Assembly (NCBI RefSeq): GCF_000003855.2
Contig: NW_003101664.1
Coordinates: 744,878 to 808,877 of the forward strand
DNA: 64,000 nt
Direction: 5' to 3'
DNA from: Blastomyces gilchristii SLH14081
Lineage: Eukaryota; Ascomycota; Eurotiomycetes; Onygenales; Ajellomycetaceae
Shown here: positions 9,542 through 21,534 of the stretch, piece by piece
Numbering within the stretch: the first letter of the stretch is position 1
Layout: each line of letters opens with the position of its first letter
Translations under genes and position numbers: made by a program
Notes under the pieces: model-generated
Told to the model about the DNA's origin: nothing
Database searches by the model: none
The model's input: the letters and a program-made list of their open reading frames with translations, nothing else

Positions 9542-11640
9542 TATAAGTAAGTAGTCTTTATCCAGATTTCTCCATCTCTTTTTCTAATATGATAATACAG
9601 CTCAGAAGTTCTCTATTCAGCTTTATAAAGTTTCTTAACTTATTCTCTAAATAGATCTTGAGAACAGATCAGTGAAATCTCTTATAATTATTCTTTAGAT
9701 AATTCAGTCAGTTCTTGACTTCAGTATAGTAGAGATCTGTTATTATATAGATAATAGCTTCTTCATCTTTTATATCACATAGTTAGACTTGTAAGTCAAT
9801 TTCAAATACAAACTTATAAAAGCTTTTATAGATTGTGATTCAGTGAGTAATCTTAAGCAGTTATAGCTTAAGAAAGTTTTTTTTCAGTTTACAGATATCT
9901 CTGAAGATTATATCTAGAGACTCAGTTCAAAAGTGTTTACAGATAGTAAGCATTTCTTATAGAAAAATAGCTTGATTTTATAAAAGATACTTAAGAATGT
10001 TCTTTACTAAGATTGATTTATTTATAAGTTTAAATAATTTCTCTATCACAGATATAGAGAATGATATTCTGTAAGTAATTAATAAGTTCTCTGAGACTTC
10101 TTTTATAGAGATTATTCATAATTCAGATAACTGCTTCTAAGTGTCTGTAGTAGAGTTCACAGAGATTGAAATATACAAGTTTCTAGTTCTTTCAGTTATA
10201 ATAGACAGTTGCTGACTAACAGAGCTTGAAATGTAAGAATAAGTGCTCACAGATAATTATTCAGGTACTTGCAGCTTGATATAATATATACTGTTAACTA
10301 CTAAAAGTATTCACAGTAGAAAGATAAAATATAGAGATTAAATATATAATAGCATTCAAGCTGAGTTATAAATAGTATTTATAAACTTCAGTCTATATAG
10401 TTGTGTGTAGTCAAGAGCTGCTAACTCTATTAGTTACATAAGAGATAGAAATAGAGGTAAAGAATCTGTAAGAAGCAGAATTTCTTACATATTCTGATTC
10501 TAGTCTTAGACACAGTCACACAGTCAGTTTAATAATAACAGAGTAATTACTGTAATAAACAGTGAAAAGATTATCTGTATTATACATTATATTAATATTA
10601 AATATTATCATATCTGTGATACTGCAGCTGCAGGTATTATTAAAATTATATAAATAAATATCACTGATATAACTGCAGACACTCTAATAAAAGCTCTAAT
10701 AGTTAAAGTTTATAAAGATACTCTGATTAATATAGAGATTTAAACATTTACAGTTAGAAAAGCTCTGAAGATATCTTTATAAATACAGAGTTCTATTAGC
10801 CTGCTATCTCTATGATAGTTTATTCATTTATTTTACTATTTCTTTATTTTCTTATTCTTCAAAATTCTTGTTAGTTCTCTGTAAAATCTTTGACAGAAGA
10901 CACTACTATTTTTATATATAATATTTATTCTCTAGTTATAGAACTGCTCTGCTGAGTTGTAAATATTTACTCAGTGAAGTGATAATTAAGAGAGATGTTA
11001 AATTTTCTCTATAGATTAACTACTTCTGTCTAAGTAAGATGTTCACTGATTACTTAATAAATATCTATTATATATAAAAAGTTATATAATAGATAGATCT
11101 TGATAATATAATTAACTACTATATTGTATCATCTTTATCAACTGATACTTTTATATTGAAAAATAAATTTTTATTTATTTTTACAGTTCTATCTCTTTTA
11201 TTATTAATAATAATAAGCTGTAAAATTAATTTTATAATACTTTTTATTTTGAGTTTAACTCTGTAATATTTTTATACATAAAAACTTTATATATATTAAA
11301 ATATTCTATATAAAATAAATATTAAAAGTTAATTAATAAATTATTTTTTTTTATTTTTATTTTTATACTATTTAATAAAAAAATAAGTTAATTTAAAAAA
11401 TATATTAAAGAATTGAAAATTATCTGTAAAAATTATATTTCTCTTTTGAAAAGTCAGAACTAAGTCAGAGAGAGTCAGAGAGAGAAAGAAATCACATTTA
11501 TAAATAAATTAAAAATAATAAATAAGAAAATTAAAGTAAGAATATATAGAGAGAAAATGCAAGATAGTGAATCTATATTAATAAATCAAATTGTATAGAA
11601 TTTAGTATGAGAAATTATTAATTAATACTTCTCAACTAAC
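9542..11640. other. AT-rich repeat debris, no gene seen
   Basis: Nearly CpG-free sequence with stops in all frames. The minus strand between about 9,900 and 9,550 gives short coding-like stretches that I cannot assign to a family. AT content peaks at about 11,000-11,600, with runs of A and T and almost no G or C. This is the proximal edge of the transposon block. Confidence 0.7.
10493..10531 (+). repeat. 39-bp repeat, more mutated copy
   Basis: Partner of 1,229-1,267. All eight mismatches are transitions and seven have T or A here, consistent with C-to-T mutation of this copy. Confidence 0.45.
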
Positions 11641-12386
11641 AGCTTAGCTATTAGCCTATTACACTAATGGTATTGAACTAATTAATTGTGTGCCTCATGG
11701 CCAGATGAGAGACAGAGGTTAGACATTATTACTATTGTTTGTTTGGTGATGGTCAGTGCCAAGCCGCTGCTAATCGCAGTATACGTAGCCTTGGCCCACC
11801 CGCCAGCCGAATCTGGCTGGAGTTCATCACTAAAAACGATACGCACCCCGCTGACTCAGGCTCACTTCTTTCCTTTCTGACTGGTGAAGAGCCGCATTCG
11901 CTCTGTCCGTGTCCTCCACACTGTCGTCTGCGCCTGCAAACAACCTTCTGCTTCAACCTCACCTCACCTCACCTCCTTACACCCCACCCTCTACATTCCG
12001 GAGAGGAAGATATACAAGGCTACTTAGGAAAAGTTCCTCCTTCCATTGCTGTTTCTGGGCTGAAAAGCTCATTAGCTTCTTATCCACTCACTTTGGCTCT
12101 TTTACCGCATATTTATTTTTTCCTCACTACCTTTTCCTTGGGCGGGGCAGACAATTCTAGGTTACCATAACAAACAACCCCCAAAAAAAGTCTTGTCGGC
12201 GAGCAGCGCACATTATCCGCAATTTCTTACCCTTCTATTTTCAATACCTTGTGTACATCTCGCTGTCGTGCTCAATTCCGCTTCTCCGCAGACATTTCCC
12301 TGCCCCTTGTTTGCTCCCTCGCAACCAACAACCCCCTTCTTCTGTGACGAAACACGCGACTACGGGGAATATATTTGTATCAAATC
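11641..12386 (+). other. Isochore boundary, then promoter and leader of importin beta
   Basis: Base composition switches from AT-rich and CpG-free to balanced with normal CpG within a few tens of bases around 11,650-11,760. From about 11,930 on there are CT-rich tracts of the kind found before fungal start sites. Short open frames here look accidental. No separate gene is supported. Confidence 0.6.
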
Positions 12387-15300
12387 ATGGATGTCAATCA
12401 GGTGTTGGCGGGCACCCTGTCGACGGGTATGTGTCACGCTTCAAGCTTGTTTACTTGAGTGGAAGACCCACTAACTTGTTCCCTGTTTGTGTGATTCTAT
12501 ACAGATGCTGCAACGCGTCAAAGTGCCGAGCAACAACTGCTACATGCTGCTGAAGTTGACTTTGTATGTTTCCCCCTGTTTTTGCACATTTCTGTCTTAA
12601 TTAAACGAAAAGCTTTCATTGGACTTGTACATGAGCTGCCACAGCTAGTTTGCCATTTTTAGCGCCGTTCGTGTCAGAATTTTAACTCCATGTTTACTTA
12701 CACTATTCTCAACTATCGTCTCTCTCCTATAGGCTACCTACCTCACGACGCTCGCAGGCGAACTTGCTAACGAGGCCGCTTCCCCTACCGTTCGAATTGC
12801 GGCCGGTATTGCGCTAAAAAATTCCTTCACGTTCAGAGAGCTTGACCGATTGCGAGAGGTCCAGGGAAAATGGGTGCATCAGCTTAGCCCTGAGGTCAAA
12901 AAGACCGTTAAGGAACTCGCGTTGGAGACTTTAAAAAGCAACGATGCCAGAGCTGGCCAGTCCGCAGCACAGCTTATTGCAGTTATTGCTGCTATTGAGC
13001 TCCCGCGCAACGAATGGCCCGAGTTAATGGATACTCTTGTGAAGAATGTCAACTCTGGTTCAGATCACATGAAGCAGGCATCTCTGACAACCATTGGGTT
13101 TATCTGCGAATCGGACGAGCCAGAGCTTCGCGATAGCCTAAGTGCGCATTCAAATGCCATCCTCACAGCCGTCGTCCAGGGTGCACGACGGGAAGAAACT
13201 AACACTGAGGTTCGAAACGCTGCGCTTACGGCATTGGGTGATGCGATGGAATTTGTACGGTCGAACTTTGAGAATGACGGCGAGCGAAATTATATTATGC
13301 AGGTTGTCTGCGAGGCCACACAAGCTGAAGATACGCGGATACAGAGCGGGGCCTTTGGCTGCTTGAATAGAATCATGGGTCTATACTATGAGAAAATGCG
13401 CTTCTATATGGAAAAGGCGCTCTTTGGGCTTACCATTCTTGGTATGAAGAATGAGGAGGAGGATGTTGCGAAGCTCGCTATTGAGTTCTGGTGTACTGTT
13501 TGCGAGGAGGAAATTGCAATTGAAGACGATAACGCAGTCGTGAGTTTTTATTTCTTTGTCCCACTGCGCAAAAATGGGCTTTAGTTTGTATAGCGGCTTC
13601 CTAACTTTCATATGCAGGCACAAGCAGAGGGATCTACCGAAATCCGCCCATTTTTCAGCTTTGCTCGTGTTGCTTGTAGGGAGGTTGTTCCTGTCCTGCT
13701 ACACTTGATGACGAAGCAAGATGAGGACGCTGCTGATGACGACTATGACACCTCACGCGCCGCCTACCAAGCGCTGCAACTCTATGCCCAGTGCGTTGCA
13801 GCTGAGGTGATCCCACCTGTCCTCACATTTGTGGAAGAAAACCTAAGAAGTGAGGATTGGCACCGCCGGGATGCCGCTGTCTCTGCGTTCGGTGCCATCA
13901 TGGACGGCCCTGATGTCCAAACGCTCGATCCATTGATCAAGCAAGCGCTCCCAGTTTTAATCGGAATGATGGACGATAAAGTAATTCACGTTAAGGACTC
14001 TGCTGCCTATGCGCTTGGGCGAATCTGTGATTATTGCTCTGAATCTATTGACCCAGAAGCTCACCTGCAACCGCTTATATCATGTTTGTTCAATGGCTTG
14101 GCTAGCAGCCCAAAGATCGCGGGCTCTTGCTGCTGGGCTTTGATGAACCTTGCGGAACGATTTGCTGGGGAGGCCGGTGCTCAGACCAACCCTCTATCGA
14201 AACATTTCCAGGATAGTGTTACTTCGCTTCTTAGTGTTACGGAGAGGTAAGTTTTCAACTTGATTTTTTGGGCTATCTTATCTCGGCCAATCTTCGCTAA
14301 CTTCTAATCCTAGGCATGATACCGATAATCAGCTTCGAACTGCTGCGTACGAGGTTTTGAACTCGTTCGTGACTAATGCTGCTAATGACAGCCTTCCTAT
14401 CGTTGCCAACCTTTCTGACGTTATCCTTCAACGACTCGAACAAACCGTTCCAATGCAACAGCAGGTTGTCAGCGTTGAAGATCGTATTACGCTTGAAGAA
14501 ATGCAAACGAGCTTGACAAGTGTGCTATTAGTAAGTCTATTGTTTGTCCGCATCCATATGTTCTTTATTATTAGGTCCTAATAGGTCAACTCAAGGCTAT
14601 CGTACAACGGCTGGAAGGCGAGATCAAGCCTCAGGCTGACCGGATCATGCACGTTCTATTACAAATTCTGTCCACTGTACCTCCAAAGTCGAGTGTTCCA
14701 GATACAGTTTTCGCCACAGTTGGCTCGATAGCCAGCGCGTTGGAGGCGGATTTCATCAAGTATATGGATTCGTTTATTCCGTTCCTTTATAACGCGCTGG
14801 GTAACCAGGAGGAGGCTGGTCTGTGTGCCATGGCAATCGGACTAGTTAGTGATATCACTCGATCATTGGGCGAAAAGGCTCAGCCCTACTGTGATACGTT
14901 CATGAATCACTTACTTAATAACCTGAGGGTAGGAAGTTGATTCCTTTGCACTTGTCTATATAAAGCTTGCAAGTTACTGACTCTTTTCTTTAGAGTACCA
15001 CCCTCAGCAATCAACTAAAACCGTCCATCCTTGAGACGTTCGGAGACATCGCTCAGGCTATCGGGACTCATTTCGATACATACTTGGTCGTTGTCGCTGG
15101 TGTGCTGCAACAGGCATCAGGTGTCACCGCTAGTCCTGATGTGTCATTCGATATGCTTGATTATATTATATCCCTTCGGGAAGGTATTATGGATGCGTGG
15201 GGCGGCATTCTCCTTGCGTACAAAGGCACACAAAATGGTAGGTACTCGTTAACTTACCTTGGGGTGAAAACTGTGTAGTTTTCCTGAGAACTAACTTTTG

Positions 15301-15679
15301 CAATCTGCAGTTAACGGATTGCAACCATACGTTGAGTCGATTTTCCAACTTCTAAATGTTATTGCTCAAGATACCAATCGGAGCGAGGGTTTACTGAGAG
15401 CTAGTATGGGTCTTATCGGGTTAGTTTTCTAGACACGATGTTGGCTTTGACTACGTGCTGGTAGATATATATCGCTAACAAACCTTTCTCAGTGATCTTG
15501 CCGATACGTTCCCAAACGGCGAATTCGCGGCGTTCTTCCGCAACGATTTTGTCTCCAACTTGATTCGGGAAACACGAACGAACCGAGAATTTGGGCCTCG
15601 CACCATTGAAACAGCACGATGGGCTCGTGAACAGGTCAAACGCCAAATAAGCCTTGCGACGGCACAGGCTATGTCATAA
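12387..15679 (+). CDS. KAP95: Importin subunit beta-1 (karyopherin Kap95)
   Basis: Nuclear import receptor. It binds importin alpha with its NLS cargo, docks at FG-nucleoporins and releases cargo on RanGTP binding. Nine exons: 12387-12426, 12505-12563, 12733-13539, 13618-14246, 14314-14530, 14575-14928, 14994-15237, 15311-15419 and 15493-15679. All junctions are GT-AG and stay in frame, giving 881 aa against 861 in yeast Kap95. The start MDVNQVLAGTLS is followed by HEAT repeats, visible as regularly spaced amphipathic helices (for example DWHRRDAAVSAFGAIMDGP and VIHVKDSAAYALGRI). The C-terminus TIETARWAREQVKRQI is typical of the family. The first two exons are only 40 and 59 bp. The gene is the first one beyond the transposon block. 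The exon 6 acceptor could be misplaced by 9-10 nt, but only 14,575 keeps the frame. Confidence 0.95.
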
Positions 15680-17245
15680 ACGCAATCGAAAAAAAGTGAC
15701 ATGTTTTTATTTGTGCGAATTCCCCAGCCGTTTCACGAACATTGGCTCTGTCCAAATAATACCCCATGATCGTCGGTTCCATCCCAACGCAGCAACCCGA
15801 CAAGACATGGGAAGCGACGTCCCTGACTGGAGCACATTCACGGAAAGGGATAATGAAAAATGAATGAACAACAGACCGCTCTTGTGCGAGTTTTCCCAGC
15901 TCATGGGACCGATTGGATAGTAAACGAAATGATTTTTTTTTAAGAAAAAGAAGCAGGAATCTGTTTTCTCTTTTTTAAGCCCCCGTTCTCCCTTCTCCTC
16001 GTTGACATTCGCGTCCTCCACAACAGTTTTCAACGATTCGGCACACTTTAACCCCTGCCCCTACACACTGCACACGTTCCGATATCACCATGCCCCGGCC
16101 CAACCTCTTGTCAAAACAAGCTTCAAGCCCCCTTCGAACCATATTTCCCTTCCCGGTATTCCCCCAAGCACTAATCATGTATCCCTCCCAGCTAATTCAC
16201 CAACAAAATTCATCAACCTGGCCCCTCGTTCCACCACGCCCTACCCAACGATCAGGTGCTGTCGATGCTTGTTTTCAGAAAGTATTCCCGTATAACCCCC
16301 CATACGCCCGTATACGCATACACAAATCAACACAGAATAAATCCCCATCTCCAGACCCCCTTTTTCTCCTCCCCCCCCCCTCTCCCCGGCTACGACCCGG
16401 CCTGCCTTCCTATGGTATTTTCCTCGTTCACGTCCCTACCTACAATTTTTTATACATTTTATTTACTCATTACACTAGAATTCATGTATGCCCCAAAAAT
16501 CATGTACCCGTTGTTATTTTTAAATTCTCTTTTTTCTTCTTTTTTTGCCCCATGCAAGCCATTCATCGTATCACAACACCAGCGCATTCGTCGTTTCTTT
16601 AGTTCCTTTCCCTTTCATTTCCATTTTCAAAACTAGTTAATAAATGAATGGGTGGCTTTTGAATCTAAGAATACTTATCACATATTATTATGCGATACCC
16701 ATTTCTTCGCTTTTTACAGTCATTAGTAGATAGAAGCATGCGGTCTAGTTCGTGCAGCTGCAATTCTAGATTTTTGTTGAGACGACAATGAGGAAATAGT
16801 AGATCTTGCTGGGAATGTAAACGAGTAGTTATTTGGATTTTTTGTTCCTTTTTCTTTTCTTTGCTTTTCTTTGTCTTTTTTTTTTTTTTCTTTTTTTTTT
16901 TTTTTTTGTTCGGTGCGAGGAGGTTGCAGCCTTGCGGGGTGTCGAACGTTGCCCTCCCAATGTTATACCTAAGCTCAATGAATCGTTGATAAATTTTTGC
17001 GGTGTCTGCTCAATTATTATTGAATGGCTATTTCACAAAGCAAAATGCACCTCATCGAATTTCCAAGAGATACTTTTACTCCTTGGGCAGGTATAGGTGT
17101 CTGAGGAGGGTACCTCCTACCCAAACGACGACTCTAGCCTCAATGAATTCGATTAGACGTGCTTACATTTCTATCTTTACCTCTACCGGCTCAATATATA
17201 GCATCGGGACAGTTCTGGGGGTTCCGGAATCTCAATTTGGATTTA
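15680..17245. other. Importin 3' region and upstream part of the uS8 promoter; no gene seen
   Basis: Contains CT-rich and C-rich low-complexity sequence (about 16,060-16,400) and a long broken T tract at 16,878-16,907. Open frames of up to 170 codons are composed of Pro, Ser and Phe runs and have no recognisable domain, so I leave them out. Confidence 0.6.
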
Positions 17246-17259
17246 ATATCACGTGATAT
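17246..17259. promoter_or_regulatory. 14-bp palindrome with CACGTG core upstream of uS8
   Basis: ATATCACGTGATAT is a perfect palindrome. CACGTG is the binding core of Cbf1-type bHLH factors, which help drive ribosomal-protein genes in some ascomycetes. It lies about 25 bp before a tandem CCCTAAG motif and about 590 bp before the uS8 start codon. Confidence 0.5.
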
Positions 17260-17282
17260 AACTAGGGCAACGACACGGAAAA

Positions 17283-17296
17283 CCCTAAGCCCTAAG
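17283..17296 (+). promoter_or_regulatory. Tandem CCCTAAG (telobox-like) motif, ribosomal-protein promoter
   Basis: Two adjacent CCCTAAG units, the first inside AACCCTAA. This resembles the Tbf1 site that marks ribosomal-protein promoters in many non-Saccharomyces ascomycetes. Together with the CACGTG palindrome just upstream, it fits the promoter of the uS8 gene. A donor-like GAGGTATGTG at 17,412 suggests an intron in the 5' leader whose acceptor I could not fix. Confidence 0.5.
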
Positions 17297-17849
17297 CGGA
17301 CCTCACTAGCGGCTCCAACGCAAACATTGTCAAATTCAGCAACTTCGACGCGGTCGACTTTTTCACTCTCAGCACTCCGTTCTCCAGCACCCACCGTCAA
17401 CACCATCTATCGAGGTATGTGACTCTTCTAGCCACCCTGTAATTTCTTTATGCTTGTTTCAGTCGCCCTTTAGCTAGTCTGGGTAAAGCAATCACCATGG
17501 ACTTTGCGCTCGAAGACCTGATTCCGGTTTTTAAGCCCTAGTCGCAGGGTGATACGCTTTGTCCCTAACGGCACGGGCTTAAGAACCCCTTTCTCTGGCT
17601 GCTCTCAAATCGAGATTAGGTGGAAAGAGGGGCACTCTTTGCGCTCGAAAAGACTGCTGAAGGCTAACTTTGTTTTGGTTGCGATGTACGATGGAATTAT
17701 TTCCCGGCTCTCCCCTGGTCAGGGGGAACGGGAAATGGTTTCGTAGTACACCATCATTTTCCCGTTATGGATATCACATAGATACCTCATTTCCAAATTC
17801 CTCCCTCGATCTGAGAATCTCCGTGCCAAGCACATTATAAACCGTCAAG

Positions 17850-18647
17850 ATGGTTAAGACTAGTGTCCTCAACGATGCGCTGAACGCCATCAACAACGCT
17901 GAGAAGGCCGGCATGCGCCAGGTCCTCATCAGACCTAGCTCCAAGGTCATTGTTAAGTTTCTGACTGTTATGCAGAAGCATGGTGAGTTTTGCTTTCCTT
18001 TTTTCTTATGCTTTTGATTCGTCTTGGAATTTTTCTCTTCCTGTTCCTTTCCTTTCTTTCCTTGTCCATAATTGTCCTGTGATGTTGCACAGAATGAAGG
18101 CTTCATCTTGTCTCCAAGACATAAGATATGCGAAGCCGAAATATTCGGGTTGATAACTAGGCGGCGCTCTCGATCATTAAAACCACTCTACGACGTCGGC
18201 CCTTTAAATGCCCGATAGATTATTTTTTTGGCGTTGATCTTACAAGTTTCCTGTCTTATTTTTTACTGTGGTTGGCAACATTTAATTCATCGCCACATTA
18301 CTTACATTCTATTTCTCTTACAGGCTACATTGGCGAGTTTGAGGAGGTCGATGACCACCGCTCTGGCAAGATCGTCATCCAGCTCAATGGACGGTATGTT
18401 TCCCTGATTTAGATTATAATTCCTGTCTTTCCCCACTGACGTCTTCTGCGTCAATAGTCTCAACAAGACCGGTGTTATCTCCCCCCGCTACAACGTCCAG
18501 CTCCGTGACCTCGAGAAGTGGGTTGTCAGACTCCTTCCATCCCGTCAGTTCGGTTACATTGTCCTGACCACCTCTGCTGGTATCATGGACCACGAGGAGG
18601 CCAGACGCAAGCACGTTGCTGGCAAGATCATCGGATTCTTCTATTAG
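17850..18647 (+). CDS. RPS22: 40S ribosomal protein uS8 (S22 / S15a)
   Basis: Component of the small ribosomal subunit that binds the central domain of 18S rRNA. Three exons, 17850-17982, 18324-18393 and 18458-18647, with GT-AG junctions give exactly 130 aa, the normal length of the eukaryotic protein. The sequence starts [19 protein letters not shown] and ends GKIIGFFY, both diagnostic. The C-terminal domain contains [19 protein letters not shown], the conserved rRNA-binding segment. The 341-bp first intron is long for this window and may carry regulatory sequence. The promoter upstream has ribosomal-protein-type elements. Identity is essentially certain. Confidence 0.97.
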
Positions 18648-19101
18648 ATCAAGCCATCTAGCCATGAATAAAAGTTTCTTATGATATTTTTAGCAGGTCC
18701 TTAGGTTCGGAGCGAATAGTGAATTTCTTTACTACTGGCTAATACTTGTACTACTTCCCTGCGGGGTATCTGCTATACTTGCAATGAGAACCGCGTCATC
18801 CATCCTACTACTTTGGGTTGTATTGTGTAGATAGCCTGTCCTTCATATCGTATTTGACAATCGAAGACTCTTGGCCTCTCTACGTAGTAGTTTCTGCTCT
18901 GCTGGTCATTGGTCGCGGTAACTGTGAGACCCAGAACCACCGCCAATGAGCCGAGGTGTTTGGTTCACCGCCTATATAGCCGGTTATTCTGCCGGGCATT
19001 ATATCAACAGAACATAAATCTCATTTCTATTTTCCTTACTCATTTGCATAGATAGCGGTGTATTCTTTCTTTTTATAGAATTCCCCACTCTACCCGTTCT
19101 A
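18648..19101. other. Intergenic, uS8 3' region
   Basis: Contains ordinary mixed sequence with an AATAAA-like signal just after the uS8 stop (ATGAATAAAAG at about 18,663). Nothing else is recognised. Confidence 0.5.
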
Positions 19102-20389
19102 ATGCCCCTCGACAGGATATACTTGACCCGACATGGGGTATATTTGCAGTCTCCTCTGTGCCCGATGATCCAGTCTATTAAGCTGAAGCTAATATATGAT
19201 ATCATTTACAGCACCGTCTAAACTGGACTATAGACCTAAGCACGGGGACTTACCACTCAATGTACCCTACTCCCACCGGAATACCCGTCGACCCAATCCT
19301 GACAGGACCCGGGGTGCGCCAATCGCACGAACTGGCCGCGCACATCAATAGCGATGAATTCTTCCCAAGACCATGTAGAGTCTACAGCAGCCCGTTCTAC
19401 AGATGTCTGCAAACTATCCAGCCCACCGTGGAGGTGTTGAAGGCCCGTCAGGAACTCGAGCAGAAACCATATGTGGATTTAAACGTGAGGGTTGAGAATG
19501 GACTAGGGTGAGTTCCCTCACCCCTACATATACATTTTAACAAAGCTAGAGGAATGAAACTCCAGCAGGATACAATGTAAAATACTGACATACCTTGCTT
19601 TCTGCCTGCACAGGGAATGGTTTGGTTCCTCATCCTCATTCGCACACCCAGCTCCCGCATCGCCAGAAGTTCTCCAAACCCACTTTCCCACCCTCCTCAC
19701 CTCCTCATCCTCCTCAGATATAGAAGCCAACTCCACCTCACCCCATGCAAACTACAAACCACACATCTACCCTTCCCCCAACGGCGAGAATATCGCAGGA
19801 CTCCACGACCGCATCGCGACAACCCTGGAAGCGATAATCGCACAAGTCGATGCGGAACTCGAAGCTTACGAGCGTGAGAACCCGTCTGAGGCGAAGCAGA
19901 GTCATGCTATTTTGATATGCACGCATGCCGCGCCGTTAATTGCGATGGGGCGCGCGCTTACGGGGGATATGCCGGAGGATACGTGCGTCGAGGACTTCAG
20001 ACCGTTTACAGCGAGTTTGTCGACGTTTGTGAGGAGGTCGGGTCGTGGGGGTGGGGACGGAGATGGGAATCGGGATCGGGATCGGGATCGGGATAGGTAT
20101 GGGGAAGGGTCAGATGTCAAAATGATTTCGGGGAAGAAGGTGCCGCGGTGGCAGGGTGGGGTGGGAGTAGGGGGTGGTTGGGATTGCGTAGGGAATGGGG
20201 AGTGTGGGTTTTTAAGCGGTGGGAAGGAGAGGGGATGGTATGTTTTTGAGCTCCTGTTTTTCTTCTATTATTTTCTAGATTTGTTTTACTAACGAGGCTA
20301 TTAGGCACTTTAACGGGGAGGAGGATTTCGACACGACCCCGGCTGCAGCAGTTGTGACGGAGGCTGAGTGTTCGCCTGCGAAGTTATGA
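19102..20389 (+). CDS. Histidine phosphatase (phosphoglycerate mutase-like) family protein, Tfc7-type
   Basis: Four exons, 19102-19137, 19212-19507, 19614-20237 and 20305-20389, encode 346 aa. The N-terminal LTRHG is the catalytic histidine motif of the superfamily. YSSPFYRCLQT supplies the conserved Arg/Ser region, GEWFG the middle motif, and CTHAAPLIAMGRAL the second catalytic histidine. Fungal members of this shape include the phosphatase-like part of Tfc7, a TFIIIC subunit, and its paralogue; which one this is cannot be told here. Insertions rich in Ser (about residue 135) and an Arg-Asp repeat with Gly-rich flanks (about residues 255-275) interrupt the fold. The Arg-Asp run comes from repeated GGGATC units in the DNA. 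Activity as a mutase is unlikely; a phosphatase or purely structural role is possible. Confidence 0.8.
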
Positions 20390-20979
20390 GGGTTTTGTTC
20401 ACCCTTTTCTTATTCATGATGTACATGTACTGTACATACATCCTTGCGTCTGGGATATACCCACAAGGTTCAGTGATTAGGAAAGAATTGATTCCGAAAT
20501 TGGAATACCGATATAACGCTTCTCGCCGCGATATATACGATCAATATATGATGATACACAACGTCTGGATAGACCTAGGCAAACTATAGAGGAATGTTTC
20601 AAGGAGGCATTGTTTTTCACCCCCTTGACTTTATTTTGTTTTAATATTTTTAATTTTCATATCCGTTTTTCACAATAGTATATTTCTGACCGCTGGCTAT
20701 ATTGAAGGTATGCACTGTACAATGAGGAAACATTGCTATTTGGGGGCATTTTTATTGTCACATTAACATTAATACTCTCGCTGACCAGGTGCTTAGATGA
20801 TCTCTATGTAATGTTCGCTCAAACAACACCGACAAGACAAATAGAGGCATACAAAAATCAATGAAACAGAACAATCGATTCGGAGAAAGAAATCCAAACC
20901 AAACGAGAACAGAATACACAAGAAAGAGAAAAGCACAGTCATTCCCTGTCGTCACTTATAGATTAAGCGAATATGCCGC
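20390..20979. other. Intergenic between convergent genes
   Basis: Shared 3' region of a plus-strand and a minus-strand gene. A 73-codon open frame here shows no features of a real protein. Confidence 0.5.
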
Positions 20980-21534
20980 TTAGCAGGAGTACTCCAAATA
21001 CCAGCCATTAGTAGCATCCTGCTTCATCTTCACAACCCCATCATGTTCCAGAGAAGAACGCAAGGTCAGCACTTCCTTGCAATCCATCGAAGTGACTCTG
21101 TGCGACTGGGCGCCCTTGACCTGCGGCCAGTTGGTGAAATCGGCAGCGCCAACGCTCTCCGCCCCAGCGGGTTCTACCGGGTAGATCTTGGCTAATCCAG
21201 AATCCTGAACGATGAATTTTCTTTTTTCGCCTTGGTCCCACTTGAGGTTGCACGTCTTGGCACCCTTGGGGACGTGGAAGGTCATTTCCTGATCCTGTTT
21301 CTTGTCGCCGGATTTGCTGAGGATGATGTTATGTCCGATCTTCTCGCTGCGTTGGCCATTGAGGATGGCGCGCATCTCGGGAATGCGTAGGACTCCGCTC
21401 TCGCCGGGTTTGCAGGCGTTTCGGGCAATTGGGCATTCTGAGGAGACGGGATAAGAATTTCTGGTTGGGGAGGCGGAGACGGACTGCATGCTCAAAGCGG
21501 CCAGGAAAAATGTGGTTGCTTGGAGGAAATGCAT
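20980..21534 (-). CDS. Small secreted cysteine-containing protein, unknown function
   Basis: A single-exon frame of 184 aa. Residues 1 to about 22 form a clear signal peptide (MHFLQATTFFLAALSMQSVS followed by Ala-Ser-Pro), so the product should be exported. The mature part has five cysteines (34, 41, 95, 152, 184), the last being the C-terminal residue, so two disulfides with one free cysteine, or dimerisation, are possible. It is rich in Lys, Gly and Val without membrane segments. The start is the only Met giving a signal peptide. I do not recognise the family. Size and export fit fungal small secreted proteins, a structural description that does not establish an effector role. Confidence 0.75.
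   Translation of the reverse strand: MHFLQATTFFLAALSMQSVSASPTRNSYPVSSECPIARNACKPGESGVLRIPEMRAILNGQRSEKIGHNIILSKSGDKKQDQEMTFHVPKGAKTCNLKWDQGEKRKFIVQDSGLAKIYPVEPAGAESVGAADFTNWPQVKGAQSHRVTSMDCKEVLTLRSSLEHDGVVKMKQDATNGWYLEYSC

Noticed and set aside
11739..12553. Overlapping short frames before importin beta
   Set aside because: Unrelated to each other, with leader-like composition; one overlaps the true first exons in the wrong frame.
16090..16602. 170-codon frame after importin beta
   Set aside because: Pro/Ser/Phe-rich low complexity within CT-rich noncoding DNA, not supported by splice sites or motifs.
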